The position numbers and the translations under genes are program-made. The notes under the pieces are model-generated. The model did not search any database, was not told the DNA's origin, and worked only from the letters and a program-made list of their open reading frames with translations. Below are positions 23,061-35,005 of a stretch of 64,000 bases of DNA, in pieces. How positions within the stretch are numbered: the stretch's first letter is position 1; every line of letters starts with the position of its first letter. The stretch lies in contig CM043944.1 of NCBI GenBank assembly GCA_014529385.2, positions 81,708,384 to 81,772,383 on the forward strand, in the 5' to 3' direction. The DNA comes from Adiantum capillus-veneris. Lineage: Eukaryota; Streptophyta; Polypodiopsida; Polypodiales; Pteridaceae.

Positions 23061-24240
23061 ATGGTCATAACCCAAAGCGGAATGGATACTTCGCACGGAG
23101 GTGATGAGCATGGAAGTGGCAAAGAAGAATTTTCCTCACCAAGAGGGTTTTTCGACCCTTGCCCATCCCCATCTACGCCAAGGATTGCACCAAATCCTAT
23201 GGAGGCTTTGGTCAAGACGGTGATGGACATGATGTTACAACAAGAAGCACAACGCCCTGCCTTGGAGCGCAAAGAAAGAAAAGTAGTCAAAAGGGTCGAC
23301 TTGAAGCGTGAGTGCGAGCATGCACGCTTGGTGGCCGAAGAAAAAAGGGTAGCCTTGGAACATTAGCGCAAGCAAGTGCGCTTGGCGGTCGAAGAAAAAA
23401 GGGTAGCCCGGGAGCGTGAGCATGAGCAAGCATGCTTGGTGGCCAAAGAAAGAAAGGTAGCGGTTGAAGAAAGAAAGGCAGTTATCGAGCTTGAGCGGCG
23501 TGAGCAAACATGCAAAGCCCATCGCGTGGCGGCCGAAGATAGACACGTGGCCTTGGAATTAGAGTGTGAACTGTAGAGAGACCAACGCGTGCAAGAGTTG
23601 GTCCTACAGGTACTCACCTCAAAACCCGAGCCGGCCAAATATGTTGGTGGTTCATCAAGTGGCGCAAGCCGAGATTCGGACTCCAACAGCCCTGTCACCA
23701 AGAAGTTGACGTTTAGTAAGTATGACGGTAAGATGGATACTAGTGTTATTCCTTCTTGGCTACATCAATTTAATGCTTATTTTACGACAACTAAGAAGAC
23801 AGGGAATAGCAAGGTTTTGACAGCAGCCATGTACCTTGCCAGTGATGCCATTAATTGGTACCACGCATGGCAAGAGGCACAGTTGGCCGCACACCTAGAG
23901 GCAGCCAACGAAGACGCGCCCCTTTCCTTCAATTGGACCGACTTCCAAAACAAGCTCAAGGCACGGTTTACGCCTCTTCAGTACCTAGCGCGATTGAAAG
24001 AAGATTGGCGCAATTTCAATCAAAATGGTATGCCGGTCATGTCGTTTTCTAACCATGTTTTACAGCTCGACAACCAATTGCGCAAATCGGATGATGAGCG
24101 CAAAGAGGATTTCCTTTTTGGGTTGGACGAGTAGATCAAGTTTGATGTAGAAGTCTTTGACCCTGCGGATCTCAACAAGACGGTAGCAATTGCTCTCTCC
24201 CAAGAGATGAAGCACAACAATGGAAAGCCTAAGGAAAAGA
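23061..24240 (+). pseudogene. Gypsy element A gag, N-terminal and capsid part, with three in-frame TAG stops
   Basis: A single frame runs the whole length apart from TAG at 23364-23366, 23574-23576 and 24132-24134. The first third has a charged, heptad-like repeat of about 20 residues (ARLVAEEKRVALE, VRLAVEEKRVARE, ACLVAKERKVAVE), probably a coiled coil. The capsid part follows: KLTFSKYDGKMDTSVIPSWL, YLASDAINWYHAW, FQNKLKARFTPLQ. The frame is cut at 24240 by element B inside a hydrophilic stretch (NNGKPKEK) and resumes at 32574. All three stops fit CAG-to-TAG changes. The start ATG at 23061 is the first in frame. Confidence 0.88.
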
Positions 24241-24395
24241 TGTAATGGAAATAGCCTATGAACTCTGAGAGTAGCGAAATTAGGAAATTAGGTGAAGCAC
24301 TTTTGAGAGCTTACTTTGTGAGCATAGCGGGTGAACTTAATTGATGGTAGCAACATAAACATGGTACTTAGTTAACTTGGCATGAACAATACTTT

Positions 24396-24444
<49 letters not shown>

Positions 24445-25932
24445 AGAGAACATGACAATAGCTGAGGACCGGATTCATATGGAGCCGGTCCCCCCTCCAA
24501 TAGGCATTTGTATTATAGTTTCTCCCATCAAGAAAGACTTTGTACAATACAATCTTTGTGTTCCTTGTAATCTAGGTGATGCAATGAAGATGGAAAGCTT
24601 CATGCATCACAAACATAACATAAACTTGAATAAATAATTAATTATCCCAAGCCTTAGTCCCAAGGCCTCAAACACCTTCGAAGGTGGAGAGAGCTAGCAG
24701 GGAATGAGTATAGGGAAGAGGAAGAAGAAACATTCCATAGGAGAAAGAAATAGTTCCTCACTTATCATTACTCTTCTTGCTAGCATACATAATAGCATAG
24801 TAATGAAGATGGAGAAGATGGCAATCTTAAGCATTGAGCATGACACTTGGTTGGATTTGCATTCCATAGCCAAGAGTATTGGTGTAGGCTTTCACTCTCA
24901 CAAGCTTGGAGAAGGAGGTGGTGTTCCTCCACTTTCCCCAAGTGAGAATATCCTTGCAATGAGTTTTCCTGTGTGTGGAGTATATCCCCCTAGCACCCCC
25001 CTTCCTTGCTTTGGGCAAAATTTCTACATGCTACAAGCTCATTGGACCCCTCTCCCCCTAGCCAATCACATGCAACCCGCAGTCAAGCACATGGGTAGTC
25101 TTTTGAAAAGTGTCCTCCTTACCCCTTAGAGAGAGAGTGCTTTAAAATATCTAGATATTTGTCAGATGGAAGTAGAATCTCATTGGACCCCTCTTTAGCC
25201 CAGCCAATAGCATTCAAGCACACCATGTGGTTAAGCTTAGTGAGAGTCTGACATGTGTCCCATGTGCTCTTTTAGAATACCCCTAACTTTAAGATTTTTA
25301 TGCATAGAAAGTTTCTCAAGCAACTTCCTCATTAAGTGTGTAGGTTCTCTTTTTGACTCAAGCATCTTACCCCCAATGCATAGGAAGCTTCTCAAGCAAC
25401 TTCCTCATTAAAGGTGACAAGTACCTCAAGTACCTTAGTCATCAAGCATGACAAGCACCTTAGGTGGAGTTCCCACCTCAAGCACAGCCCTAGCTTGCTT
25501 AAGTTTAGGTCCGGTTGCCACCTCAAGCACAGCCCTAGCTTGCTTAAGTTTAGGTCGGGTTCCCACCTCAAGCACAGCCCTAGCTTGCTTAAGGTTCCCA
25601 CCTCAAGAACAACCCTAGCTTGCTTAAGTTTAGGCCGGGTTCCCACCTCAAGCTCAGCCCTAGCTTGCTTAAGGTCAAAGGACTTTTAACACTAACCATT
25701 GGAGTTCTTTAATGAAGCTAACCCTAAGGTCTTTTAAGCTTCATTAGTTAACCTTGCTCTTTGACACACCATCTATCATTTGGACCCCTTTACCATTGGC
25801 CCCGTGTTGAGATAGATCCGTAAACACATGTCTATATTCTGACCCTTGTTCCCGTTTATTATCCCATATTCAATGATCACTTTAATATGAGAAAATCATT
25901 TGGGTTGGTTAGATATTAGATATTTAATGACA
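24241..25932 (-). repeat. Element B 3' LTR (left end in window)
   Basis: On the plus strand it starts TGTAATGGAAAT and ends TTTAATGACA. It contains a (GA)n run at about 24397-24440 and five units of about 45 bp ('cccacctcaagcacagcc' plus 'ctagcttgcttaag') at 25470-25675. Compared with the right LTR it carries about 370 extra bases near 24975-25345. Confidence 0.9.
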
Positions 25933-26330
25933 TTACCTCTCTCTTGAAATCATAGTTGTCCTCGACTAAGAGATAAAAGAGATAAAGTCATAGTCATTAG
26001 TCAATTTGTCTTAGCGGGTAGAGGATCCCTTTTCACCCTACGACATCATTCCAAGATGGATGAATAATCCATTTGGCGCTTGGGAGACATAGCTACCACA
26101 AGCATGTCTGCTCTTAGTCCATTTCATCCTCCCAAGTAGAGTGACAAATTCGATCTTCTACATGGTGTTTGAGAGATGTCGTCATCCCAAACATGATTCT
26201 TAGTATGCATACTACTTAAATTTGTGCACAATAAACAGAGAATTAGTCTTATAAGACATAAACATTGATAATTTAAAAGAAACATGTACATTTGGTTACT
26301 CTAATGTAGGATTGTAAGCGTTGACAAGGT
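25933..26330 (-). other. Element B 3' untranslated region with purine tract
   Basis: On the minus strand the LTR is preceded by AAGAGAGAGGTAA (25933-25945), a suitable plus-strand primer. The rest shows no gene. Confidence 0.55.
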
Positions 26331-26640
26331 TCATACTATCCTTAAGCTGGATTCCTTGCATCCATCTAGCATCTTCAAAAGGATAATTTTTGAACTTAAT
26401 AAGATACCGTCAGATAATCTTACCATGTCGTAATACCTTGTCTCATGCCGAAGGATAGCTTCGGGTTGTAGTACCTCTTCTTGATCTTCAGTTTCGGGAG
26501 GGTCTTCAATAATTGGTTCATTTGGAGGCTCTCCTTTGTAGGGCTTGTGTAGGCTCACATGAAAAACATGATGCATGAGCCAATGGTTGGGCAACTTTAA
26601 TTAATAAGCCATCTCATTGATTAGCTTAAGAATTTAAAAA
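26331..26640 (-). pseudogene. Element B chromodomain-like C-terminus
   Basis: On the minus strand PNHWLMHHVFHVSLHKPYKG leads into a spacer rich in Glu and Pro and then EAILRHE. A shifted frame next to it reads RRYLIKFKNYPFEDARWM. That is the pattern of the chromodomain at the end of chromovirus integrases, which targets insertion by binding modified histones. A frame change splits it, so it is not functional. Confidence 0.75.
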
Positions 26641-27577
26641 GGACCATAATATCTTTTTGCTAGTTTAGCATAATACTTTTGATGACCCGTTGAATTTTTG
26701 CCCGTCGTTTGCCTCAATCAAGCCTTAGGAAACTTAAGTAAGACCCAATCATTTTCCTTAAAGGCTAGGGCTCTTTTATGCTTATTAACAGCAGCCCTTT
26801 TTGCCTTTCCTGTGAGATGGATATAACCCCTTTAATCTTTGGAAAAGATTCTTGTAGGTCTCGGCTATATTCATCAGCAGCGGAGATCTTTCCATGTACT
26901 TTAAGTAGTAAAGGACTTTTGGATCTTCCTTCTTTAACCTCAAAAGGTACTTTCCCCATAGAAGTATGTACAATATCATTGTACACATACTCTATAAGAG
27001 GTAGGTACTTCTATCATTGAGAACATTGATCTACTTCTATGACATAGGCTTTTAGTAGATCAAGAATCGTTAGATTAGTTATTTCACTTTGGTCATCCGT
27101 TTGTGGATGATAGGCCGAAAGAGAAATTTAATCTACTTACTAGATTCTCAAAGAGACCCTTCTAGAAATTACTAGTCATTCTAGGATCTTTGTCCGACAC
27201 TACGGGTGGTGGAAATCCATGATGCTTGAAAATTTGAGATATGAAGAGGGTTGCCATTTGATGTGCCTCAATAGTCTTTTTGACAGGCATAGAGTGTGTT
27301 TTCTTGTTAAGACTGAAACAATCCAAGTTGCTTCCCTCAATCAAATTTCAACTTTTGGTATACCATGCATTTTGAAACATACTCTTGTATGTTTACTTTT
27401 CATGGTAGAACAACAAAAATACATTTCTACTCCTTGAAGAGTAGATTATGGATTTCCTCTTTGCCCCGCATACGGAGATGTATGGGATTCATACATGACG
27501 TTCTTATTGTATGGGTGATTAACACATAGCCTATTGCCATTTGGAAGATAACCATCCTTCAAGGTGAATGGTTCTTG
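26641..27577 (-). pseudogene. Element B integrase remnants
   Basis: Minus-strand pieces in different frames include IFKHHGFPPPVVSDKDPRMT (second catalytic Asp in VSDKDPR, near 27175-27240), and YNDIVHTSMGKVPFEV followed by a helical region with DLQESFPKIKGV. Stops and shifts separate the pieces. The order relative to the RNase H on the right and the chromodomain on the left is normal for gypsy. Confidence 0.8.
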
Positions 27578-28140
27578 TTACTTCCCTATTGCAAAGGCTG
27601 TAATTACGTACTTAAAGTCTCGGTCAGTAGCAAACTCATCTATCATAAAAGATAGATCATTGTGAGTTGCCATAGACACCACATTTACCCTTGGTCGTTG
27701 TGAAAGTGCATCGACCACTTGATTGTGCTTGCCAACAATGTGAGCAATATGAAATTTAAATTGCAAAAGACATTTTGCCTACCTCATTTGTTTGTCAGGG
27801 AGCTTGGTTTGCGTCATGAATTTCTTGAGGCTTTGTGATCCATTCGTAGGATGAATGGAGTCCCCAAGAGATAGTGTTTCCACATGTTTAGGGCATATAG
27901 AATAGCTAGTAGCTTTTTTCATATTTGCCCAATACTCACTTATTGAAGTTGATTCTTTGACTCTCATATGCTATGGCATGCCCTTCTTGAAGCAAAATAG
28001 CTCCAAGGCAATCACCACAAGCATCAGATTGGACCTCAAATGGCTTTGAGAGATCTAGTAGTGTAAACACACATTGAGAGATAAGCTTCTCAAAAGATTC
28101 TTGCACTTTTGCAGTTAATGAATACTTAATGTTCTATTTT
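27578..28140 (-). pseudogene. Element B RNase H remnants
   Basis: Minus-strand pieces read DACGDCLGAILLQEGHAIAY (near 27970-28030), a degraded middle, then FKFHIAHIVGKHNQVVDALS and QRPRVNVVS (near 27690-27760). These are the start and end of a gypsy RNase H. Several stops interrupt them. Confidence 0.82.
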
Positions 28141-28801
28141 TGTTAAGTCATGTAATGGGCCTGCTATTAGAGAGAAGTTTTTCTATGAAGCATCTATAGT
28201 ATGCACACATACCTATGAAGCTTCGTGCCTCCTATAGATTCCTTGGATTAGGTCATCCTTTTATTATCTCTAATTTTGTTGCATCCATATGGGTGCCATC
28301 TTTACAGGTAATGTACCCTAAATATTGAATATCTTGTAGGAAAAATTATCTTTTCTTTTTATTAATGAAAAGCTTATCCTCTCTCACAATCTTGAAAGAT
28401 TACCTGGAGGTGTCACTTGTACTCTTCAAGAGAATTTGAATGGCCTGAAGATTTTTTTGTCCATCATGAGTTTGAATGCATCTGGAGCATTTATCAGGCC
28501 AAAACTTTTAAATTATCAAATAGATCTTCTACCTACGGCATGGGAAATCTATTTTTTTGATAGTGATCTTATTTAGTGCCCTATAGTCAACACACATGTG
28601 ATATGTGTTGTCTTTCTTTTGCACTAAAAGCAATGGTGAACAAAATGGAGAGGAGCTAGACCTCACCATCCCTTTTTTTTTCACCACTTCATGCACTTTC
28701 CTCGTGATCTCCTCTTGTTGAGCTTGTGAAACTCGATAAGGAGGCTTGTTAGGCAGTGAGCTTCTTGGTAGGAGCTCAATTGCATGGTCATCATCCCTCA
28801 T
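28141..28801 (-). pseudogene. Element B reverse transcriptase, catalytic box missing
   Basis: The N-terminal part (28529-28801) is open and clear: ELLPRSSLPNKPPYRVS, EVVKKKGMVRSSSSPFCSPL, then VQKKDNTYHMCVDYRALNKI. Downstream FGLINAPDAFKLMMD and RPF are followed almost directly by SLEEYK, so the segment that normally carries the YLDD active-site box (expected near 28440) is deleted. The remainder (HLQVIFQDCE) is shifted and has stops. The enzyme cannot be active. Confidence 0.87.
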
Positions 28802-29300
28802 TTTAGAGATAGCTCACTAGGGATGTATGTCATCAATGAAAACATCTTGGAATCCATTTAGGGAATTAGACAACTCTAATTCCTCTTGATTCCTTTTATT
28901 GCAAGGATATGGTGTTTCCCAACTCATAAACATCTATGTGCATGCTCTTTTCCCTATAGGTGAAGTAGATTCTGCTTTCAAGGAGCTTCATGTTAGAAGC
29001 CATGCGGTTAAATCATGGTGCCCCAACGATAACATTCTCATGTTTGAGAGGGAAGATGAAGAAATCCTCTTTGTCCAAATAGCTTTGGACATGAAGCCTT
29101 AATTTTCCAATGAAATAAGGAACTGAGACGTCTTGTCCCTTGATATCTCCATTGGCTTTCAATGCATCTCCCATCTTGTGGGCTTGTATGCCTAGCTTAG
29201 TGGTCAACTCCGTGGATATGAAGTTGTGAGTTGAACTAGGGTCAAACAAAATAAAGGCATCATGCTCTTGCATCTTTCCCCAAGCATAGGAAAGGAGAAG
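28802..29300 (-). pseudogene. Element B aspartic protease region
   Basis: The minus-strand frame shows HDAFILFDPSSTHNFIS, followed by LGIQAHKMGDALKANGDI and a core with FIFPLKHENVIVGAP. Position and pattern match the retropepsin of gypsy elements, where DSG is expected. Here the motif reads DPS, so the active-site triplet is altered. It is continuous with the end of gag on its right. Confidence 0.78.
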
Positions 29301-30743
29301 TTCTTGGCAATGAGCATCCTCTTTTGGAGCTTCAAACATAGAGACTCTAGGAGTCTCATTGCGGGCAATTCTCTTGGCAAGGACGATAACCATGGCCTTG
29401 CTCCCCACACTTAAAACATTTGTGGTCCTTACTAAAATCTTCTAGCTCTTTACGAGAGAGTTTAGATTTACCTTTGTAAACTCCCTTCTCCTTGGACCAA
29501 TTGTTTTTGTTGTTGGAATAGCCTTGGTAAGAATTTTGGGCATTGGTTTTCCCCTTGGCATCATTTTTGTCTTTATTTTCCATGGGCTTGACATTCCGTC
29601 TAGCCCCTTTTTGGAAATTGATGCGTGAAGCAACCATGGTGTGGTGGATTACTTTGGTGATAGAACCAGGCCATTGAGAGTTGACATACTCGGCCATCTC
29701 TTTGGGTAATCCCGCACAGAATTGTTGCTTTTGCTCGACAAAGTCTATCTTTTGAAAGATAGTAGCCTTGAGATGTAAATCCCAAAACTTTTCCACATAT
29801 TTGTGGATAGACTCAAGAGAGAGAAGCTTTAAACTTCACAATTTAGTAAGCACCTTTTCCTTTGCATCACCTTGCAAGCAATTGTTTCATGATGGACACT
29901 CGTAGAGTTTTCCATGTCTTTCGGGATTCGCCGTTTCCATGAAGGCTAGCCCACCATTGGCGAGCCAATTTTTGGAAGTGCATAGCTACATGGTGTAGCT
30001 TGGAGGACTCCGTGAAGCCCTCGTCTCCAAAGGCCCATCAAATTGTTGGATGAAGGCCAATACTTTGTCGGTAGCACTAAAGGTGCCATCATAGGTGAGA
30101 AAAGAGATACTCTTTCCTCCTTCTTTGAACTTCTTTAGCTTTTGTGACCTTTGCCATGCAGGGTAAGATTTGCGATGTCCTCCCCTTTTGTATTCTCTAG
30201 GAGAATAGCCATATCTTTCATCGGTAGAGAAGGAAGGTGAAGAAGAAGGAGAAGAGGGTGACCTCTTTCTTGCCCTTTTCTTCCTTTGTTTCCTCTCTTC
30301 CCTTTTGGAGTGATGAGGAGAAGGACTATGGGTTAACCGTTTCCTCTTGGGAGAAGTTGGCGATCGTCTAGACCACCATCTTCATGCAGCCACATCTTTT
30401 GAGGAACTTAGGGAGTCATTACTTTCTCGTTATTTGGATTCCTCCTCTTGTATGGGAGAGAGTCTTCTTTTGGGGGTCTCACCAAGAGGCCTCCTAAGCT
30501 CTCTCTCCTTTTGAGAGGAAAGGAAATCCCATAAGCACGAAGTTGTTGAGTAAATTCGGCTTGCAAAGAGGGGTTGCCCATAGCTTGTTGCAACCTAGTA
30601 ACAAGATAATTAACAAACATGGGGGCATCATCATTAACACCTTCATGTGCAAAATCAAAGTTATCAATGTTCATTCTACTCTCTTGGTTATTGTCAGTCA
30701 TGTTAATTAAACTTAGGTGTTTACTTAGTGTATGCTTTGGCAA
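29301..30743 (-). pseudogene. Element B gag
   Basis: Starting at the right, the first open piece (30408-30743) contains DDAPMFVNYLVTRLQQAMGN. Degraded capsid follows in several frames (for example VLAFIQQFDGP near 30040). The last piece (29356-29796) reads YVEKFWDLHLKATIFQKI, then QFCAGLPKEMAEYVNSQWPG, and ends with the zinc knuckle CFKCGEQGHGYRPC (near 29370-29420). It has multiple frame changes. The primer site lies about 360 bases upstream of the first ATG. Confidence 0.85.
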
Positions 30744-31103
30744 TTCAAAACCTTAGCTGCTACTCCTCCTAGCCTTCGAAAATAGGCACTTAAGTATCTA
30801 CACACACGGCTCGAATTGGTTAATTATAGAGAGTAGTGGAGTGAGTCTAACATAGCGAAGTTGCCGAGGGATAGCTCCTTTCGGACTTCTTATGCCTCAA
30901 TAATCGTAAAGCCATAGGCAAGTCTAAAAAGACTCCATTATTAAGACCAAAGCTCCTGAGGTGTGCACCATATCCCACATAGTGGACTCAACAAAACCGA
31001 TAATAGATCCCAATCCCACTTACCCTAATATAATTAACAAAATCAACCACTAATAGGCTACTTAAGGACGTCTCTTCTTAACCAAGAAAAGAGAAACCAA
31101 ACA

Positions 31104-31114
31104 CTCTGATACCA
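31104..31114 (-). promoter_or_regulatory. Element B primer-binding site, initiator-Met tRNA
   Basis: The minus strand reads TGGTATCAGAG directly after the LTR end CCATTACA and one spacer base. It matches the common plant initiator-Met primer except at the next base. Confidence 0.85.
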
Positions 31115-31115
31115 A

Positions 31116-31270
31116 TGTAATGGAAATGGCCTATGAACTTTGAGAGTAGTGGAATTAGGAAATTAGGTGAAGCACTTTTGAGAGATTACTTTGTGATCAT
31201 AGCAGGTGAACTTAATCGATGGTAGCAACATAAACATGGTACTTAGTTAAGTTGGCATGACCAATACTTT

Positions 31271-31323
<53 letters not shown>

Positions 31324-32572
31324 AGAGAACATGACAATAGCTAAGGACCGGATTCATATGGAGCCGGTCCCCCCTCCAATAGGCATTTGTATTATAGTTT
31401 CTCCCATCAAGAAAGACTTGGTACAATACAATCTTTGTGTTCCTTGTAATCTAGGTGATGCAATGAAGATGGAAATCTTCATGCATCACAAACATAACAT
31501 AAACTTGAAGAAAGCATTAACTATCCCAAGCCTCAGTCCCAAGGCCTCAAACACCTTCGAAGGTGGAGAGAGCTAGCGGGGAATGAGGATAGGGAAGAGG
31601 AAGAAGAAACATTCCATAGGAGAAATAAATAGTTTCTCACTTATCATTACTCTTCTTGCTAGCATACATAATAGCATAGTAATGAAGATGGAGAAGATGG
31701 CAAGCTTAAGCATTGAACCATGACTCTTGGTTGGATTTGCATTCCATAGCTAAGAGTATTGGTGTAGGCTTTCACTCTCACAAGCTTGGAGAAGGAGGTG
31801 GTGTTCCTCCACTTTCCCCAAGTGAGAATAGCCTTGCAAATGAGTGTGTGTGTGTGGAGGAAGTGAGTAGGTTCTCTTTTTGACTCAAGCATCTTACCCC
31901 CCATGCATAGGAAGCTTCTCAAGCAACTTCCTCATTAAATATGACAAGTACCTCAAGTACCTTAGTCATCAAGAACGACAAGCACCTTAGGTGGATTCCC
32001 ACCTCAAGCACAGCCCTAGCTTGCTTAAGTTTAGGTCCGGTTCCCACCTCAAGCACAGCCCTAGCTTGCTTAAGTTTAGGTCCGGTTCCCACCTCAAGCA
32101 CAGCCCTAGCTCAAGTACCTCAAGTACCTTAGTCATCAAGCATGACAAGCACCTTAGGTGGAGTTCCCACCTCAAGCACAGCCCTAGCTTGCTTAAGTTT
32201 AGGTGGGTTCCCACCTCAAGAACGGGCCTAGCTTGCTTAAGGTTCCCACCTCAAGCACAACCCTAGCTTGCTTAAGTTTAGGTCGGGTTCCCACCTCAAG
32301 CTCAGCCCTAGCTTGCTTAGGGTCAAAGGACTTTTAACACTAACCATTGGAGGTCTTTAATGAAGCTAACCATAAGGTCTTTTAAGCTTCATTAGCTAAC
32401 CTTGCTCTTTGATAGACCATCTCTCATTTGGGCCCCTTTACCATTGGCCCCGTGTTGAGATAGATCCGTAAGCACGTGTCTATATTCTAACCCTAGTTCC
32501 CATTTATTATCCCATATTAAATGCTCATTTTAGTATGAGAAAATCATTTGGGTTGGTTAGATATTAGATATT
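31116..32572 (-). repeat. Element B 5' LTR (right end in window)
   Basis: Same family as the left LTR, with the same (GA)n run at about 31275-31320. It lacks about 370 bp near 31850 and has about seven of the 45-bp 'cccacctcaagcac' units (31996-32325), partly duplicated with the preceding 'caagtaccttagtcatcaag' segment. Its last ~8 bases are missing. Confidence 0.9.
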
Positions 32573-33390
32573 GACTTCTCAGAACCCTCAGAATGGTAAG
32601 AACGGTAAGAATGGTAACTCTTCTAACCAATCTTCCTCTAGTCTCTCAGAAAAGAACTCTCCAAATGAATCTAAGGGTAAAGCTAACACAATTGCTAAAC
32701 ATAAGCTCACCCCAGATAAAAAATCAACACAAGGAATTTTAGGATGATACATCACGTCAGAAGGACGAAGCATTTATTCTAAGGAAGGTTGATGTTATCA
32801 TTGTCACATCAAGGGTCACATAAAAAGAACATGTCTTAAGCTTGACTCTAATGAATCTAAAGAACCCACAAAACCCACATCCTCTGTCAATGCAATAAAT
32901 GAGAACACAAGTGTGACCCAAGTTTCTCATGATCCTCCCATTGATGAGTCTCTCATTAAGTATTATGGTCATGTGAAGGGTCAACGTTTTATCATATTTT
33001 TGACCCAGACAGTATGCATGATGTGATTAGTGACTCTCTTGTCGAAAGAGCCCGCTTGGAGGTTAGCAAGACATCTCCTTTTGAGGTGTCGGGCTTCGCT
33101 CCCGGTATGGACTCTCTCATCACGCAAGAGTGCCTTGATATTTTGTTCACTATTCAACAAGTGTCCTTTCGCAAAAAATTTGTAGTATCTCCTTTTTCAC
33201 GATGTGATATGCTTTCAGGCATTCGATGGTTTCCTGAGCATAACCCTCTCATTGATTAGGAAACCAATACTTTCATTTTCAATGCCAAAAGTGACTTTCC
33301 CATTGTCATTTGTGGGGAGGAAGTTGTTCATTCTTCATCTCTAATTTCTAATGTGCAGCGAAGATTAAAAAGAATCAGGAGAAGGAGACC
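32573..33390 (+). pseudogene. Element A gag end, zinc knuckle and protease
   Basis: The sequence resumes in the frame broken at 24240 with TSQNPQNGKNGKNGNSSN. After a TGA, the zinc knuckle CYHCHIKGHIKRTC occupies 32793-32834. An open frame from 33014 contains GMDSLITQECLDILF and ends CDMLSGIRWFPEHNPLID, then a stop and TNTFIFNAKS. This is the end of a gypsy retropepsin (DVLLGMxWLxxHNPxIDW in the family). Reverse transcriptase does not follow, so most of pol is missing. Confidence 0.82.
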
Positions 33391-34368
33391 CTCTTAGTCT
33401 TTTCTCAGTCTTTTCTTCTCCAAAGCATGACACATATGATTTGCAGGATAATCATGTGATTATTCACAAGCATGATGATTTGCAAGATAAAGATGTGATT
33501 GTTCTCACAAGGATGATAGCTTAGTTGATATTTTTTCTAGTGAAGCTAACCTCATTGCAGATTCAATCAATCACGAATAACCGATCTTGGCTCTCGAGTC
33601 AAGGTCCAAAGAACCCCACAGGAAGTATTATGTGTACGCATGATTAGTCAGCACTCATTGTTCGAGTGTTTCATTTGTGATGGTTTCCTATATTTTAGTC
33701 ACCGTTCTTATGTGATCCCTTTTCATAGGCATGCTTATATGGTACAATTAACATGATTCACTCATGAATGAGCACGGATGTATGCCGATTACGCATGAAA
33801 AGATGAAAAGATTTGCACCGGCACCCAAGGATTCACATTCCATGTCTCTTCCTTGGCATGACACAACATCCGAAAGATCACAAGAAGGATTGAGCATCAA
33901 GCATCGACATTTCCATTGTGATTTCCCACCATTGATAGATTTAGATCAGAAAGACAAGTTTGAATTCCATTGTTTGTGTATGTTTGATGAACGTTTTGGC
34001 ACTCCGTCTATATGTTCATCTACATTGCATGCGCAGACTTTAAAGAAGATTAGAATTTCTCCAGTCAATTTACATGGAATGGGTATGTTCATGTTTTTGT
34101 CTTAATAGTGGTTTCATGAATTTTCATCCTCGAAGATTCTTGAAGAAGGTAAACGCATGACTATAGACAAAGTTGAAGCATTGAAGGAGCCACATATGAC
34201 TTTGTGTCACTTTTGGCGCGGCCCAAAGAAGCAAGCGTTGCAGACCTTTATGAAATTCAAGTATCGCATGAACCACGCATCAACGTGGGCCGGTGAAGAG
34301 TCCTTTCCAGGATTCTTTGGTGATCTCCTTCGATACCATACAGTTTCGTACCAGTACCTGACTTTAAA
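33391..34368 (+). other. Degraded element A interior, no recognised domain
   Basis: Frames at 33764-34105 and 34157-34396 are open but match no domain I know. The second ends just before the purine tract, so the stretch probably derives from the far 3' part of the element after loss of RT, RNase H and integrase. A short direct repeat ('gatgatttgcaagataaaga' type) occurs near 33440-33500. Confidence 0.4.
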
Positions 34369-34494
34369 AAGGAGGGGATGTCACATGCACATCTAACCCT
34401 ATGTGTACATGAACAAGCTACTTCATGTGACAAGGGTTTAGTTAGCCTAGCTTAGTTCATCCCACAGCATCAGTTCTTTTAGTTTTCAGCAGTT
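34369..34494 (+). repeat. Element A purine tract and truncated 3' LTR
   Basis: AAAAAGGAGGGGA precedes TGTCACATGCACATC (from 34379), a typical gypsy 3' end. The LTR continues to about 34494, where minus-strand gag sequence of another element begins. No matching 5' LTR was found near 22.5-23.0 kb. Confidence 0.5.
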
Positions 34495-35005
34495 AGCCTC
34501 CGTACCGAAACCCCCAAACAGCCGTCTTTATATCAGGGGTGTATCTCAATCTATGAATATCACTCCATTTGTGTAAGAATGTATTGACCGCATCCTTGTT
34601 GCGATCACGCTCTTCCCCGTGAAACTTAGGAATGGTGATATTCTTAAGTAATGCATTGCTACCTTCTGCATCTTTTGCAGCACTTATCTCTTGGACTCCT
34701 TGAGTCGTGGGAGCTTGGTTCCCTTGAACCGTGCCACTTGTGGCTCCTTGAATCGTCTGTGAATTCATAAATTTCACAAGTAACTCCGTAATATTGGTAA
34801 CATTTGCATTGAGTGCAGAGAGGTCGCTTTCAAGTACGCTTTGGCGATGTTCCAAAGTCTTGAAAGAAGCCATATCTACAAGCCCATGATCTCCTAGATC
34901 ATCATCATCATGCATATTAGTGTCAACAACACCCGTGGTGCCCTAATCTTGATCCACGTGCTCAAAATCAAACGTGTGTGTAGGTGGGATATCCTCACTG
35001 GCCAT
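34495..35005 (-). pseudogene. Gypsy gag N-terminus (element D), minus strand, truncated
   Basis: The likely start is the ATG at 35003-35005 (MASEDIPPTHTFDFEHVDQD), then a TAG, then an acidic stretch DDDDLGDHG and a predicted helix SVLESDLSALNANVTNITEL. The capsid begins NITIPKFHGEERDRNKDAVN and FLHKWSDIHRLRY. It breaks off at the border with the element A LTR, leaving only the first ~160 residues. The pattern PKF-G-...-FL is standard for gypsy capsids. Confidence 0.65.

Larger units (their letters stand above)
24241..32572 (-). mobile_element. Gypsy element B, chromovirus-like, inserted in the gag of element A
   Basis: Two LTRs of about 1.7 and 1.46 kb bound a minus-strand internal region with gag, protease, RT, RNase H, integrase and a chromodomain-like end, in gypsy order. 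The primer site fits initiator-Met tRNA. All coding parts carry stops or shifts. It lies within the gag of plus-strand element A, whose sequence continues on the other side. The right LTR lacks about the last 8 bases and part of the target duplication: the left flank is ...AAAGA and the right flank begins GACTTC. Confidence 0.93.
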
